A stretch of 64,000 nucleotides of DNA from Taudactylus pleione (GCA_031769625.1 JAUIMM010000040.1:9851001-9915000); one strand, 5' to 3'. Positions 1-11,285 are shown, numbered from the stretch's first letter. The notes: a model not told the origin generated them from the sequence alone. Numbers and translations are program-made.

Positions 1-18
1 GTATTTTAATTCTTTCAG

Positions 19-130
19 CAGAGCAAACATGAAGTGGACACAGAAGAAACTATCTTGCCCACACAAAAAATGTCAGTAAGGGACAAGTATTGTCAGACTG
101 ACCGTCCTCACCATGGCTCCTGTGATTCAG
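19..130 (+). CDS. znf800: znf800 first coding exon (5' UTR 19-69, coding 70-130)
   Basis: The exon begins after a TTTCAG acceptor (AG at 17-18) and ends before the GTATAC donor at 131. The coding part starts at the ATG at 70 and gives 20 codons plus one base, beginning MSVRDKYCQTD. As I recall the family, ZNF800 orthologues start with a near-identical DKYCQTD stretch followed by a His/Cys-rich segment (here PHHGSCDS). The leftover G joins the exon at 28229, where the frame continues without a break. The acceptor just upstream implies at least one more 5' UTR exon outside the window. A short out-of-frame upstream ORF (29-79) overlaps the start codon. Zinc-finger protein 800 is a nuclear C2H2 protein, described as a transcriptional regulator; that role is family knowledge and not visible here. 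Confidence 0.85.
29..79 (+). promoter_or_regulatory. Upstream ORF overlapping the znf800 start codon
   Basis: An ATG at 29 opens a 16-codon frame that ends at TAA 77-79 and so overlaps the znf800 ATG at 70 in another frame. It has A at -3, as does the main ATG. An overlapping upstream ORF usually lowers initiation at the main start. It matters only if position 19 really begins the exon, as the acceptor suggests. Confidence 0.35.
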
Positions 131-912
131 GTATACCTGGCTATGTGTGTGCTGACTTATTTATTTGTAGATGTTTTAGAAGTTTTGTGTTTTAAAAGAG
201 CATCTTCACACCTCCCAGTTTTCAGTATAATTGAAAAGGTATGTGTGTTGTGTTTTTATTTTCCGTGTCATATATATGGCTCATGAAATAAGTCTTTGGC
301 AGCTTCACCATCTTTTCAATATGGAAATTGTGCTACATTAAGAAGTTGAGCCAGCACTTATGCCACTATTTATTAATAATATTATAGTGTGCTTATGTTC
401 ATTGCATCATTTTGTTAGCCTCAGAACCTTTCTGAGGATAACAAAATGGCATTTGGATAAAATTGTGGCCATGTAAGTAATTTGAGCTGAATAAATCTGT
501 TCCTGCTGTTAAACTGTATAGCTGGATCCTGATATACATACAAACAGGTGTCTGATTCTCTTAATGTGGTGGTCTGTGTTAGCATTGCCATTTAGACCAG
601 GGGTCCATTTGTGTGGAGTTTGCGTGTTCTCAACATATTTGCATGGGTTTCTTCCGACCGCCTTAAAAAACTGCTAGTTAAAAATTATTTAATGTAGATT
701 GCAAACGTGACTGGGACTGATATGACTGTTTAACCATTCTCTGTAATTTACGATGTGATTTGCTGGCTCTGTATAAAAATCAATAAGCAATAAATGTCAA
801 ATGGTCATGAATACTTTGTACATTTCCTGCAATGGCTACTGACACTATCAATATTCTGTGCCATCTAGTGAGTACAGAACTAAATAAATTATAGCGAACA
901 CCAACACACTAA
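131..912. other. Intron sequence, nothing recognised
   Basis: This is the 5' end of the 28-kb znf800 intron. It is AT-rich, with no long ORF and no repeat I recognise. Confidence 0.5.
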
Positions 913-1755
913 GGGCCATATTCAGTTAGAGGCGAAAACTCCGATATCGTCATTTTTAACATTTTCACTTATCCCTATATTCAATTTCAAAGACTTTTCA
1001 CAGATGCAAAAAGACTTTATTAAAAAACGGAGATAAGTTTTCTCCACTGAATAGGTGGCGAAAAAAAAGTGCAGAATTAGGGTTTTGGGGTGCAGGCTTA
1101 AAGAAAAAGTACCCTGCACCCCTTGGTGTGTCCCCTAATAGTTAACTGTGTAAATTTTTTTTTTTTTAAATTCTAGGACACCCCCAAAAAAGTGGTTTAA
1201 TTTTGGGGGTGAAAAATAAAAAGTTGGGGGACAAACTTAAAAATTAGCTAAATTGACTCACGGGGGGTCACCAAGTATGTGGCAGGTGTTTTCTAGAATG
1301 CGGGTGGTTGCGGCAGGTGGATTTTTGAAGAATTTTTAAAAATAACTTTAGGGACTTCAAAATATGCTTGCACCCATTTTCATGTACCCCAAATTTGATG
1401 GGACTAGTTATTTTTTCAAAAAAATAAATCTAAATGCTATTCTTCACCACTTCTTCTAAGACTCATTTATGCTCCTGCCGCAGCTGTTTAAAAACACCAG
1501 TTACTGTCAGCAGGCCAAATCGGGTGTACCCATAGTGATCCCTCATGTCAGACCATCTTTTGGGGGGTGACAGGCTGATTTCTCCAAAAGTGACAGGACT
1601 TTTCGATACTTACCTTTTCGCCGGGTCTCGTTGTCGCTGATTCTTAATTGAGAACGGGGATAAGTGGGCTTGCTATACTACTTTATCCCCTGCTAAAACG
1701 GCGATGATGTCAAAGTCCGACCTCGGATTTTTCACTTCAAATTGAATATGGTCCG
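913..1755. mobile_element. Harbinger-like inverted-repeat element (MITE-like), 843 bp
   Basis: The left end GGGCCATATTCAG is matched by an inverted right end (TTGAATATGGTCC, then G). TAA lies on both outer sides (910-912 and 1756-1758), as expected of a 3-bp TWA duplication. The interior carries no transposase. Segments such as the stretches around 1030-1110 and 1320-1430 recur in the larger related repeat at 6355-6836 and 12772-15038. The superfamily assignment rests on the TAA duplication and ends only. Confidence 0.55.
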
Positions 1756-1978
1756 TAACATTGATTTAAAGAACTCCTAGAATGTATGTAGTCGTCATGG
1801 CTGTGTACGTTACTGGTGACCGCTAAGGCTGTTCCAGACCTCCGTATAAAGCATTCTTATAGTCCATACACAGCCGTATGTTGGTGCCTGGAGACGCAGA
1901 AGTTTTTTTTTTAATGTGATATGATTAATACCTTGTGATTGGAATTGCGTCTCTGCATAAATCAGGGTTAGGTAGCTA

Positions 1979-2309
1979 GGGGTATATTTACTAACGTGTG
2001 GGTTAATAGAACTATAACAACCTACAGTATCAGATTCTACTTATTTATCTTACACCTTCTAGAACAGGGGTGGGCAATAAGCGGCCCTCCAGCTGTTGTT
2101 GAACTACAGATTCCAGCATGCATTGCAACAGTTTTAGCATGGCAAAATAGCAAAACTGTGGCAGGGCATGTTGGTATGTGTAGTTCTACAAATGCTGGGG
2201 GCCCGCTTATTGCCCACCCCTATTTTAGAAGATAATAGCTAGAATCTGGTTGGTTGCTATGGGCAACAGCTCCACTTCTAAAAACCCGCACTTTAGTAAA
2301 TATACCCCC
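1979..2309. mobile_element. Foldback MITE with GGGGTATATTTACTAA ends, interrupted by a second MITE
   Basis: The left end GGGGTATATTTACTAA faces an inverted right end TTTAGTAAATATACCCCC. The right arm contains the block GGCAACAGCTCCACTTCTAA, which recurs almost unchanged in the related copy at 58940-59107. A separate hAT-type MITE (2065-2222) sits inside. Confidence 0.55.
2065..2222. mobile_element. hAT-type MITE, 158 bp
   Basis: The terminal inverted repeats are CAGGGGTGGGCAATAAGCGG and its near complement ending TTGCCCACCCCTA. They are flanked by TTCTAGAA (2057-2064) and TTTTAGAA (2223-2230), an 8-bp duplication with one mismatch. CAGGGG ends plus 8-bp duplications are typical of nonautonomous hAT elements. 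It is nested in the MITE at 1979-2309. Confidence 0.75.
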
Positions 2310-3378
2310 AGTGTGCTAACGAGTCATTTACTAGTAGAAGTCATTTCTGTTAATATGACTTTCAACTCTTTTTCAGGTGCAGGTTTTCTTACCCTATTCT
2401 GAGTCCATTTTTAAACATTAGAGCTGGTCACATTTCAAAATCAGTATTACTGTTATTTTTAATGCGGTAACCACACAAATTATGCTTTTTTTTTTTCTGA
2501 AGAAGACTTGATATTTTAAGAAAATACCACTAGTCTTCTTGCTCATTTTAGAAAATATATAAATATAATCTCCGGTGCTTAGATGGATGTGTGGACTCTA
2601 GATAACAGTCTAGAGTGCCCTGCTTAATAGGTGAATAAATAGACAGTATGATACTCAACACAGGGGGAGCTACAGATTTGCCCAGTTACATTGCGCCTGA
2701 TTGCACCACAAATGTGCGCACGCATTGCGCCATGCGATTCCCCGTACCTGCATATGCTCCGGTGTGCTATGGCGCGCACTACGATCACACCATGCATTTC
2801 TATTGAGGTGCGGGTGCGATCGCAGTGCGTGTATTTTGTAGTGCAGAGGGTTAATGTCTAGTGTGATCACCAGACATTATCTTTTATATGAGCACACTAT
2901 ATGAAAGAGAGCACTCCCGTTTCCAGACAAGAATGCCTCCATCTTTCTAGGTTATCAAGCCTCTCTCCCCACCATTTTTCTAAACTTATTTTTTTCTTTT
3001 TAAAAATAGTGCTGCTGAAGCAAATGCGCGCACCGGCTAGATTTCCCCATTCGGCGCCAACAGCTGCAAGGAGTCCACACTGGTTGCTGGACCTGTGAAG
3101 ACAACATAATTTTCGGGAGGGGGCACGCTATATGCGCACTGTGGGTGCGTATGTGAGGACGAGCCCCATTCATCCTCCACAGCGAATGGGTTTAAAAATC
3201 CTTCTGGTCCTTAAATTTGTTTGACTGGCTCTTGAATTGTACATTATTTTATCCTGCCATGCCATAAATGATGTGGATAGTTTATGCGCAATACTTTGCA
3301 TGATCTTAATATATACCATAGCCCACTGACATTCCTTCAGGCTGATAGGATTATATGATGTCTCCAGGTACTAGTTGG
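2310..3378. other. Intron sequence with a CG-rich patch
   Basis: No gene is seen. At about 2690-2850 and 3020-3180 the sequence turns CpG-rich, with alternating GCGC and GATCGC palindromic motifs, and may be a structured repeat. I cannot place it in a family. Confidence 0.4.
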
Positions 3379-3870
3379 TGGGGTATACATTCGGGAAGCC
3401 GGCGGACGTAATGCCGACCGCTGGCTTCCCGACTGCTTAATCCCGGCGAGGGTTAAATGACAGGCGTCTAAATGTAGACGCCTGTCATTTTACCTACGCT
3501 GGGAGACCGGCACCCGGCATCACGATCGAAGGGATGCCGGGCGCGGACAGATGCTGTGGGGGGGGGGGGGGTGGAGGTTAGGTTTTGGGCTCCTGGGGGG
3601 ACTTGGGGTTAGGCACCCCCCGCGGGAGGTTAGGGTCAGGCTAGGGGAAGGGGGGGTTAGGGTTGGGCACCCCTGGGGGACTTTGGTTTAGGCACTTAGA
3701 GGGGGGATTTGGGTTAGGCACGGGGGGGAGGGGGTCAGGGTTAGGCACCCTAAAGGAGGGTTAGGGGATAGAATTAGGTTAGTTTATACTTACCTTCAGG
3801 ACGATCGGGATTTCCTCCTCTGTCGGGCTGCCGGGATTTGAACCATGTGGCCGGCGGTATATCATACCGA
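3379..3870 (-). repeat. Dispersed repeat rich in GGTTAGG, copy 1
   Basis: A GC-rich module begins with hairpins (GACAGGCGTCTA with its complement TAGACGCCTGTC, and GGGAAGCC with GGCTTCCC). It continues into about 200 bp of G-rich DNA punctuated by GGTTAGG and GGCACCC. The same module occurs in the opposite orientation at 33150-33562 and 57425-57805. The end near 3850 (GCCGGCGGTATATCATACCG) mirrors the starts of the other two copies. Family unknown. Confidence 0.55.
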
Positions 3871-5640
3871 ATCTGTTGGTGGTTGGTATGCACTTACCAC
3901 TCTGGTCTTATTTTTGGAGAGGGGTTGCTATTAACTCCGATACATAGAGAGATGTTACTCCAATGCTCAATTCAATGCAATGGACAAGATGTGCACTTCC
4001 AAAATGGCACATTGCATCCATCCACATCACTAGAAGTGCGCTAGGAAACCCATGTTGGCAGGGATACTGTAACTTTCCCATATGCATCTAGCAGAGCATT
4101 GCAACAGTGGTCCATACCACATACCTGGAAAATCCCCCCCTCAAAAGTGTCTGTATGTTGCTGCTACCAATTTTCTATCCTATCGATGTACATCTTCGAT
4201 CTAATCTTGAGTTAGACAAGAGTGTGTGGTTTCTGCTTCTATTGATGTCTCTACCTGTTTCAACCCTTCACTCTTATTTCTCTTCATCGCTTTCCTTGTG
4301 TGTTTTCCACGGCACACATTTTAGCGGTTTTCACTGTTTGGCGCTAGTGTCCTGACTGATAAATTGCAAGGATACTCATGGCTAGATATTATTAATCTGA
4401 CTAGCTGTAAGTAAGCTGTTTGGCGAACAGAATAATTTACTGTTCTCTAAACTGTCTGACAATATTGCTTACATTCAACAGGCTATGTACCCCTGCCTCT
4501 CCTTTTCCACTGATCGCTTGAGTGTCTATAGTTTGTTGCAGTTTTGTAATTGAGTTCTTCTTTGTGGGCTGTATAATAAAATGTGCATATGTTAAATGAT
4601 AGCTGTGGAGAAAATGGGATATGACATGGTCTAAACAGCGCATATTTCCAAATTTTTTTCCCCAATATTTTCATCATGGCCTTCACTGCTTGGCTGTAGC
4701 TCATCCTTAACTAAACTGCTGTAGAGTGAATCCTTGTTCAACCTTTTGAAAATGTTGAATTTGTCATTTTATTTCATATTCTCTCCTTAAATAAAGAAGA
4801 ACTTCAAAATATCCGTGTATTATTATCAGTATTATAATGATCTCCAAGTATACATCCAGACACTAAATTAAGGGTGGACAATAATACAGGATACATTAAT
4901 TGTCAACTTGCTTTATTCTATCAAACATACAAATGTAAGAGTTTTCTTCCTTAGAGTTTTGTTTTTTAAGCTGTTACGTTTTGTTTGAGAAATAGTTACC
5001 ATGATCGGTTTGAGTGTGCTTGTTAAAGAGGAAATGACTACTGTTAAACTGTTTTCATGTACAGGTGATTTCCTGTTCAGTTTCTGTAATAATAGTAATC
5101 GAAATACAAAAATCCATTTCTAAAAGCAATTTTCATTGAGAGTCCGTAAATTGGAGGTAGAGATCCACAACATTGTGGCAAAACTTCATAAAGTGAGCTC
5201 TTGGCTCCAATATGGCACTTTGCTGCTTGGGGCTTCCTGAAGGCAGCGTACTTCCTAAGTTCATTCAAACTCAGGAGGCACAATTGCAGGATCGTCCATT
5301 TGCCGACTCGTCCGACTCAGGGGTTCTGTGTGGCGTATCCGCTTATCGATCATGCAGCCTTCTCTGATCTACAAGGGATTCAGAGGAAGACTCCCATCGG
5401 CACCATAGAGCTCCAGTGCCCACGGACTGGAGCCGAGTGGCTTCAGAAAGGAGTCCCTGGTCCACTGGACCACCAATGTAAGTGACATGTTATGTTTTGA
5501 TATAAATAGATTTTAAATTCTATATAAATTTTTAAATAAAATATTATAAATACATACTTAACACTTCAGTACAAGCTTTGCCATACACCACTTTTAGAAT
5601 ACATTTATTTCTGTGATTAGTGTCAGTCATTAACCCCTAA
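3871..5640. other. Intron sequence, nothing recognised
   Basis: There are only short incidental ORFs. The stretch 5290-5480 is less AT-rich than its surroundings and resembles coding DNA slightly, but I could not connect it to a family. Confidence 0.4.
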
Positions 5641-5842
5641 CTCAGTGCTTCACACCTTCAGCCCTCAGAGACCCTAACAGTGCATGTGTTAAAGATATCC
5701 TATATGGTTCACATGTGTTCTCATTACTAACTGACACGTTTTAAAAGATCCACAGCAGGAGCTAATTATTTCAGTTGTGATAATGAGGAAATCTATAATA
5801 CATGCCCTGTTAGGAGTCCCTGAGGACTGAGTTGGGAAACGC
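5641..5842. repeat. Dispersed hAT-like repeat, copy 1
   Basis: This block is homologous to 54856-55045. Both start with CAGTGCTTC, share TTTTAAAAGATCCACAG in the middle, and end with GTCCCTG(A/G)GGACTG followed by GTTGGGAAA. CAGTG-type ends suggest a nonautonomous hAT element, but I could not find a clean 8-bp duplication. Confidence 0.5.
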
Positions 5843-6354
5843 TGCCTTAAGATTTGGTTGTCCACCACATGGAGCTGTGTATCTGCTTGAGAGGACAGGC
5901 AGACCCCAGAGCAGATCACTTGGAGGTATTTCTGGCAGGGAGATATAAAGATTAAGAGGCAGATGCAGAGTTAAACGCAAGTTATCTGTAATTAAACATT
6001 GCATGCACAGATTAAAATGCGGGTTTTCACCTGAATTCTGAGTTGTACGCACTTATGCAGCCACCCCGCTCCTATACATATGTCTGGTTTCACAGCCTTC
6101 ATCATTATCTGTGTGCACCAGTTCTATTGTTGGTGCAAGAGTTCATTTGAAAACAGACTGTCTTTGCATATGTACAACTCTTAAACTTTGCTATATTCTA
6201 ATTATCAGCCAGAAATGTCACTTCAGCTGCAAGTGGAGATGCTACCTATTTGTATACGAATGAGTCACCAGTAGGTGTTGTGCGTCAGATCTGTCTGCAA
6301 AATTGACTTGTGTTCTTCTTTGCATTGGCACCTAATTATCCTACCTAGACTAAT
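5843..6354. other. Intron sequence, nothing recognised
   Basis: No long ORF, tandem repeat or recognisable mobile element is seen between the hAT-like repeat and the large inverted-repeat element. Confidence 0.4.
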
Positions 6355-6836
6355 AGGGGTATTCAATATGGGAGCGAAAACTCAGTTTTTGCGTTAATAT
6401 CGCACCTATGACGTCATTATCGCAGGTTTTAGTTTTACACTGTATTCAATTTCAAAGACTTTTCGCAGGTTCGAAAAGTCTTTGAAAAAAAACGGGGATA
6501 ACTTTTCACCACTGAATAGGTGGTGAAAAAAAGTGCAGAATTGGGGTTTAGGGGTGCAGGCTTAAAAAAAAATAGCCTGCACCCTTCAGAATGACCCCTT
6601 AAAAAGATCTGTGTCCAAAAAAAAATAAATTGGGACACCCCAAAAAAAGCACTTTGAATTTTGGGTGCCAAAAAAAAAAATGTTGGGGAACAAAGTTAAA
6701 AAATAGCGAACTTGACTCTGGGGGGGTCCCTAAGTATGCTCCAGGTGTTTTTTTTCATTGAAGCTCCTTGCGGCAGGTGGGGTTTTTCATGATTTTTTCA
6801 AGTCTCTTTAGCAACTTTAAAATATGCTTACCCCCA

Positions 6837-6994
6837 TTTCTACTTCAGGGTCCATAGGGTATCCACAGGATACCTTGGGGTATAGGTGTGACGTCAGTCG
6901 CAGGGCACCAAAGAGTTAAGCTTTCAGCCTCCCAGGATGCACTACGTCCCCCTCCTATACCCCGCCCCCGGGCCAAGGCACCTCAGTTTAGTTT
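6837..6994 (+). repeat. Copy A left inverted terminal repeat
   Basis: About 155 bp pair with 12577-12735 on the opposite strand, from the outer block GGGTCCATAGGGT inward to GGCACCTCAGTTTA. The repeat contains a perfect 7-bp inverted repeat, GGTATCCACAGGATACC, at about 6858-6874, and a full CRE palindrome TGACGTCA at 6889-6896. Confidence 0.85.
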
Positions 6995-7926
6995 GGTGCC
7001 CGGCCGGCGTCGGGTGCACCTGTCGGAGTGGGGGCTAGAAGAGCCCCTGAAGCTTTCTTCAGTGCAGCTGTGGCTGCACATCTGGATGTACAGCATGGAC
7101 AGTCAGTCCTGACGTCCATGCTGTCTTCCCTACACCCCCACCGGTACCAGAACGCCGGTACCGATCCGGGGATGCTGGTGAGCATCTGGGGTCACAGCTA
7201 GCGGTGACCCCAGATGTTCCGGACCATGGCCGGATCCAAGGGGGACAAAGGTAAGCAGCGAGGTCCCGCGGTGGGTCCCCGCTGGTCACATGGTCCTAAG
7301 TCCCCAGGCAGGGGGCTCCCTGGGGACTGGCTGCAGCGTGGAGCCAGGTACTGAACCTGCGCTTTCCACTACCCCCTGGGACAGCGGACCGCAGCAGAGC
7401 GGTAGCGCTGCGGCGTCCCAGGGGTTAAATGCATGCCAGGGGAGCGCGCCTTCCCTGTCTCACAGCCGGCGCCTCCCCAGCTGCACACAGCCCTCTCTGC
7501 ACTGTGCTGACTGGTCCTGTGTCAGCGCTCCTCCCCCAGGCCAGCTTCTCTCTGCTCCTCGGCGGCCATCTTCTCTGCAACGCATGGTGAACGCTGCTGG
7601 AAGCCTGGAAGGAAGCATCGTGGTCTGGGTCCCCCCGCATACCTCTCCTCCGCTGTGGCTCAGGTCTGTGTATGCAGCGCTGTGTCCTACCAGGCCCTGT
7701 GTCTGTGTAGTTGAGTGATCAGCGCTGTTAGTGCAGGAATTGTTATTTCTCTGCATTGTATGTGACTGTGCTAGCGCTGCTGCCTGTAACTTTATCTTCT
7801 CAAAACTGTCAGCTTTATTACTGTCCCTGTTCTTTCTGCTAAAGCCCTTGCAGTGCGGTGCTGCAGGGTGGTCTCTCGCCTATTTAATACTTAATTGGTG
7901 AGAGAGGTCACATACGTGGTGCCATC
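6995..7926 (+). promoter_or_regulatory. Copy A leader, putative promoter and 5' UTR
   Basis: This is 930 bp of GC-rich sequence without a conserved ORF, shared with B (21591-22522) and C (60504-61432). In DIRS elements the promoter lies in or beside the left terminal repeat. A TATTTAATAC stretch 40 bp before the ORF1 start is the only AT-rich motif here. The open frames in this stretch are not conserved between copies. Confidence 0.45.
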
Positions 7927-9387
7927 ATGTCTGAAAGTGATTTTCCCCTCCGGCTACAGTGTACCACGTGCAAAGTACCGTTAGCGGAGGGGGAGGGTAG
8001 CGCGGAGGGCCTTTGCCGGCAGTGTTTGTCCATGGCGCGGCCTATTACGGTTACAGCACCGGTACAGGAGCCGCCCTGGGCTTGTTTCGCTCAGGCGTTA
8101 ACAGCTTTAGTGGGCCAGTTAGCTCCGCAGCCCGCGTTTACTCCGATGGGTTTGTCCCAGCAGTCTGTGGTGTCGTCACCCATGCAGGGGTTCCCACGAC
8201 AATTGGTGGTACCCCACAGTCTCCCTATTTCCCCGCTCCCGGGTTCTCAGGAGCCAGCGTGGGTTAACTCCCTGACGAGTTCTGTACAGCACTTGTCGGA
8301 TGTGTTGCAAGGGGAGTCTGTGATGCGGCCTCATAAAAGGCCGGTGGCGTCTCTGTCCGCTCCTTATGAGGATGACGAAGGGACGTCTGATGATGGGGAG
8401 ATTCTGGATCCTTACGATCAGGAACCTCTCCATACTAAGGACGCTGATGTTAAGTCCAAAGTATATATTCCTGGACTTATTCGGGCGGTCCGCACAGCCT
8501 TGGTGATTGAGGACGAAGTTCCCCCAGCGGCTAAATCTAAGAATGCCTTTTTCAAAGATGTGAAGGGCGATGCCACAGTCTTTCCTCTTTCGGGTCAGTT
8601 GGTGGACCATTTAGAGGAGGCGTGGAAACAACCTGGCAAAAGATACCAGCCGCAGAGACGCCTAGCGGTGGCTTATCCGTTCGCGGATAATTATTTTGCT
8701 AAGTGGGAATCCCCTCCACAGGTGGATTCTCACGTGACCCGTCTTGTCCGTAGTGCCACATTGCCGATGCCATCCATGTCCTCCCTTAAGGATGCTACGG
8801 ACTGCAAGGTAGAAATCTGCCTGAAGTCCGCTTATTCCCTTGCAGGGGGGGCAGCACGGCCGGCTATGGCCATTTGCTGGGTTGCCAGAGCGATGGAGCG
8901 CTGGGCGGATTCATTAGAGGCTTCTTTTGAATCCGACTGTCCGGCCGAACAGGCGGAGTTGATTGGCAATCTCCGTGATTCGGCCACCTACATCAACGAG
9001 GCGGCTCTAGACATTAGTACTCTGGTGTCTAGAATTTCTTCAGCAGCGGTAGCTGCTCGTCGCACCTTGTGGCTGCGATCCTGGAAGGCGGACGCAGATT
9101 CCAAGAAAGGTCTGGAAGCATTGCCGTTTACCGGAGAAGTTCTCTTCGGTCCGGATCTGGATAAGATTGTGGCCACGCTGGCGGCAGCCAAATCTGCTTG
9201 TCTCCCGTCGGCCGCTGCTCCTTCTGGTTCTGGACCATCGTCCTTTCGGTCATCTAGGGCCCAGGGCAGGCCCAAACCACAGTCGTTTCCTCGACAGGCT
9301 GGCCCTAAGAAATCGGTCAAGCCCCGGAAACAGGCATGGAGTACCAGACGTCCGGCCCCCAAGCCAGATGACAAGCCTGCGGCCTGA
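7927..9387 (+). CDS. DIRS copy A ORF1 (Gag-like), 486 aa
   Basis: This intact frame begins MSESDF and ends in TGA. Residues 12-33 form C-x2-C-x14-C-x2-C, a likely zinc-binding knuckle with the same spacing in the divergent copy D. It is followed by a Pro/Gln-rich region with the conserved QEPPWA motif, an acidic patch (EDDEGTSDDGE, near 150-160), and a conserved core ending in FGPDLDKIVATLA. The tail is strongly basic (Lys/Arg/Pro/Ser), as in nucleic-acid-binding Gag proteins. A structural role in packaging element RNA is inferred from position and composition, since DIRS ORF1 proteins are poorly characterised. The last 20 nt overlap the next ORF. It differs from copy B at about five residues. 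Confidence 0.85.
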   Translation: MSESDFPLRLQCTTCKVPLAEGEGSAEGLCRQCLSMARPITVTAPVQEPPWACFAQALTALVGQLAPQPAFTPMGLSQQSVVSSPMQGFPRQLVVPHSLPISPLPGSQEPAWVNSLTSSVQHLSDVLQGESVMRPHKRPVASLSAPYEDDEGTSDDGEILDPYDQEPLHTKDADVKSKVYIPGLIRAVRTALVIEDEVPPAAKSKNAFFKDVKGDATVFPLSGQLVDHLEEAWKQPGKRYQPQRRLAVAYPFADNYFAKWESPPQVDSHVTRLVRSATLPMPSMSSLKDATDCKVEICLKSAYSLAGGAARPAMAICWVARAMERWADSLEASFESDCPAEQAELIGNLRDSATYINEAALDISTLVSRISSAAVAARRTLWLRSWKADADSKKGLEALPFTGEVLFGPDLDKIVATLAAAKSACLPSAAAPSGSGPSSFRSSRAQGRPKPQSFPRQAGPKKSVKPRKQAWSTRRPAPKPDDKPAA

Positions 9388-11285
9388 CGGTCCGGGCCTC
9401 CCTTTGGGGGATCCCAGGGTGGGAGGCCGCCTGCTGCAGTTCTCCCGGTGTTGGACGTTCACTACGACAGACACTTGGGTTCTGGAGGTGGTCTCCCACG
9501 GGTACGCCCTCTCCTTCCGGCACAGACCCCCGGCTCGATTCTTCACCAAGGGTCTACCATCAGACCGGAACAAGGCTACGGAACTGCGGAAGGTATTGCA
9601 CACTATGCTCCAGGCTGGAGTTATAGTGCCTGTTCCATTCTCCCAGAGGGGCCAGGGTTTCTATTCAAATCTATTTTTGGTACAGAAACCCAATGGGTCA
9701 TATCGTCCGATTCTCAACCTCAAAGCACTCAACAAGTCTTTGCGGGTCCCGAAGTTTCGGATGGAGACCCTACGGTCCATCATTCTGGCGCTGGAACCTG
9801 GGGACTACATGGTGTCATTGGACATACAGGACGCTTACCTGCATGTCCCTATTCTTTTGCGCCATCAAGAGTTCCTTCGGTTTGCAATCTGCAGCGACCA
9901 CTTCCAGTTTCGGGCGTTACCTTTTGGCCTGGCAACAGCACCACGTGTTTTCACCAAGGTGATGGCGGTCATGGCGGCTTCTCTGCGGCTGCAAGGAGTC
10001 CGCATGTTGCCGTACTTGGACGACCTGTTATTGGTGGCAGGATCTCCAGAGCTCCTGTTACACCACTTGGACCTGACCATTGCACTGCTGCAACGGCACG
10101 GCTGGCTAATCAACTGGCAGAAGTCCACTCTAATCCCGTCTCGGAGGATTCTGCATCTTGGAGCCTTATTGGACTCGGGACAGCAAAGGATCTTCGTGAT
10201 GGAGGACAAGATCTCTGCTTTACAGTCAAGGGTGCGCAGTTATCTGTACAGCCGCCGGGTGTCCTTACACTCGGCGATGAGGTTACTGGGCTCCATGGTG
10301 TCGGTGTTCGACATGGTGGAATACGCCCAGTTTCACTCCAGACCTCTGCAGCACCTGATCCTGTCCAAATGGAACGGGCTGCCTCAGTCTCTGAAGTTCC
10401 AGACGATTGTGCTCACCCCGGAGGTTCGCCTGTCCCTTTCGTGGTGGTTAAAGACGACCCACCTCAACAAGGGACGTCCGTTCTGGGTTCCAAATTGGGT
10501 CCTGTTGACAACGGACGCCAGTCTTCGGGGCTGGGGAGCAGTTTCGGGTCCACACTTGTTCCAGGGCAGGAGGACGCAGACAGAAGCGGAGCTTCCAATA
10601 AATATCTTGGAACTCCGTTCGGTCTTCAATGCAGGCACAGCGGTTTCTCCAGGGTCACCCGGTGCAGGTCCAGTCGGACAACGCTACCACCGTGGCCTAC
10701 ATAAACAGGCAAGGAGGAACTCGCAGTCGGGCGGCTCTCGTAGAGGTCTCTCGGATCCTGGTTTGGGCGGAGCGCAATCTTCCGGCCATATCAGCGGTCT
10801 TCATCCCGGGAGTGCTAAATTGGGAGGCGGACTTTCTAAGTCGCCAGGACGTTCATCCAGGGGAATGGTCCCTGCACCCGGACGTTTTTCAACTACTGGT
10901 GGACAGGTGGGGTCTTCCAGAAATCGACCTCATGGCGTCCCGGCACAACAACAAGTTGCCGGTGTACGGGTCTCGCACAAGAGACGAAGGGGCATCTCTG
11001 GTGGATACTCTGTCCGTCCGGTGGACGTTCCGGTTTGCATACCTGTTCCCTCCGGTCTCCCTTCTTCCACGGGTAATCCGGAAATTCAAACAGGAAGGAG
11101 GGACGCTCCTGTTGATAGCTCCCGCGTGGCCCAGATGGCACTGGTTCTCAGACCTTCAGGGTCTGTCCGTGGACAGTCCTCTGCGGTTGCCGCTACGACC
11201 GGACCTTCTGTCTCAGGGTCCTTGCCTTCACCCGGACCTGACTCGGCTGTCTTTGACGGCGTGGCTGTTGAGACGGCCATGCTGA
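9368..11285 (+). pseudogene. DIRS copy A RT / RNase H / methyltransferase-like ORF, frameshifted
   Basis: The likely start is the ATG at 9368, 20 nt inside ORF1. Reverse transcriptase motifs are clear: LVQKPNGSYRPILNLK, SLDIQDAYLHVP with the catalytic Asp, LPFGLATAP, and the YLDD active site near 10015-10026. RNase H begins at LLTTDASLRGWGA. Relative to copy B (25229-25236), 8 bp (TCTCCAGC) are missing after 10632, just past the RNase H Glu of NILEL. The downstream frame still encodes QSDNATTVAYIN and the final Asp region NWEADFLSR, so the break is recent. Farther on, APAWPRWHW resembles the motif described as the DAM-methyltransferase-like part of DIRS polyproteins. The deletion makes RT read through into the YR frame, an accidental fusion open from 9167 to 12301. 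Confidence 0.85.

Noticed and set aside
7290..7718. A coding gene of 142 residues in the copy A leader
   Set aside because: The frame is not kept in copies B and C, which have indels there. It is leader sequence.
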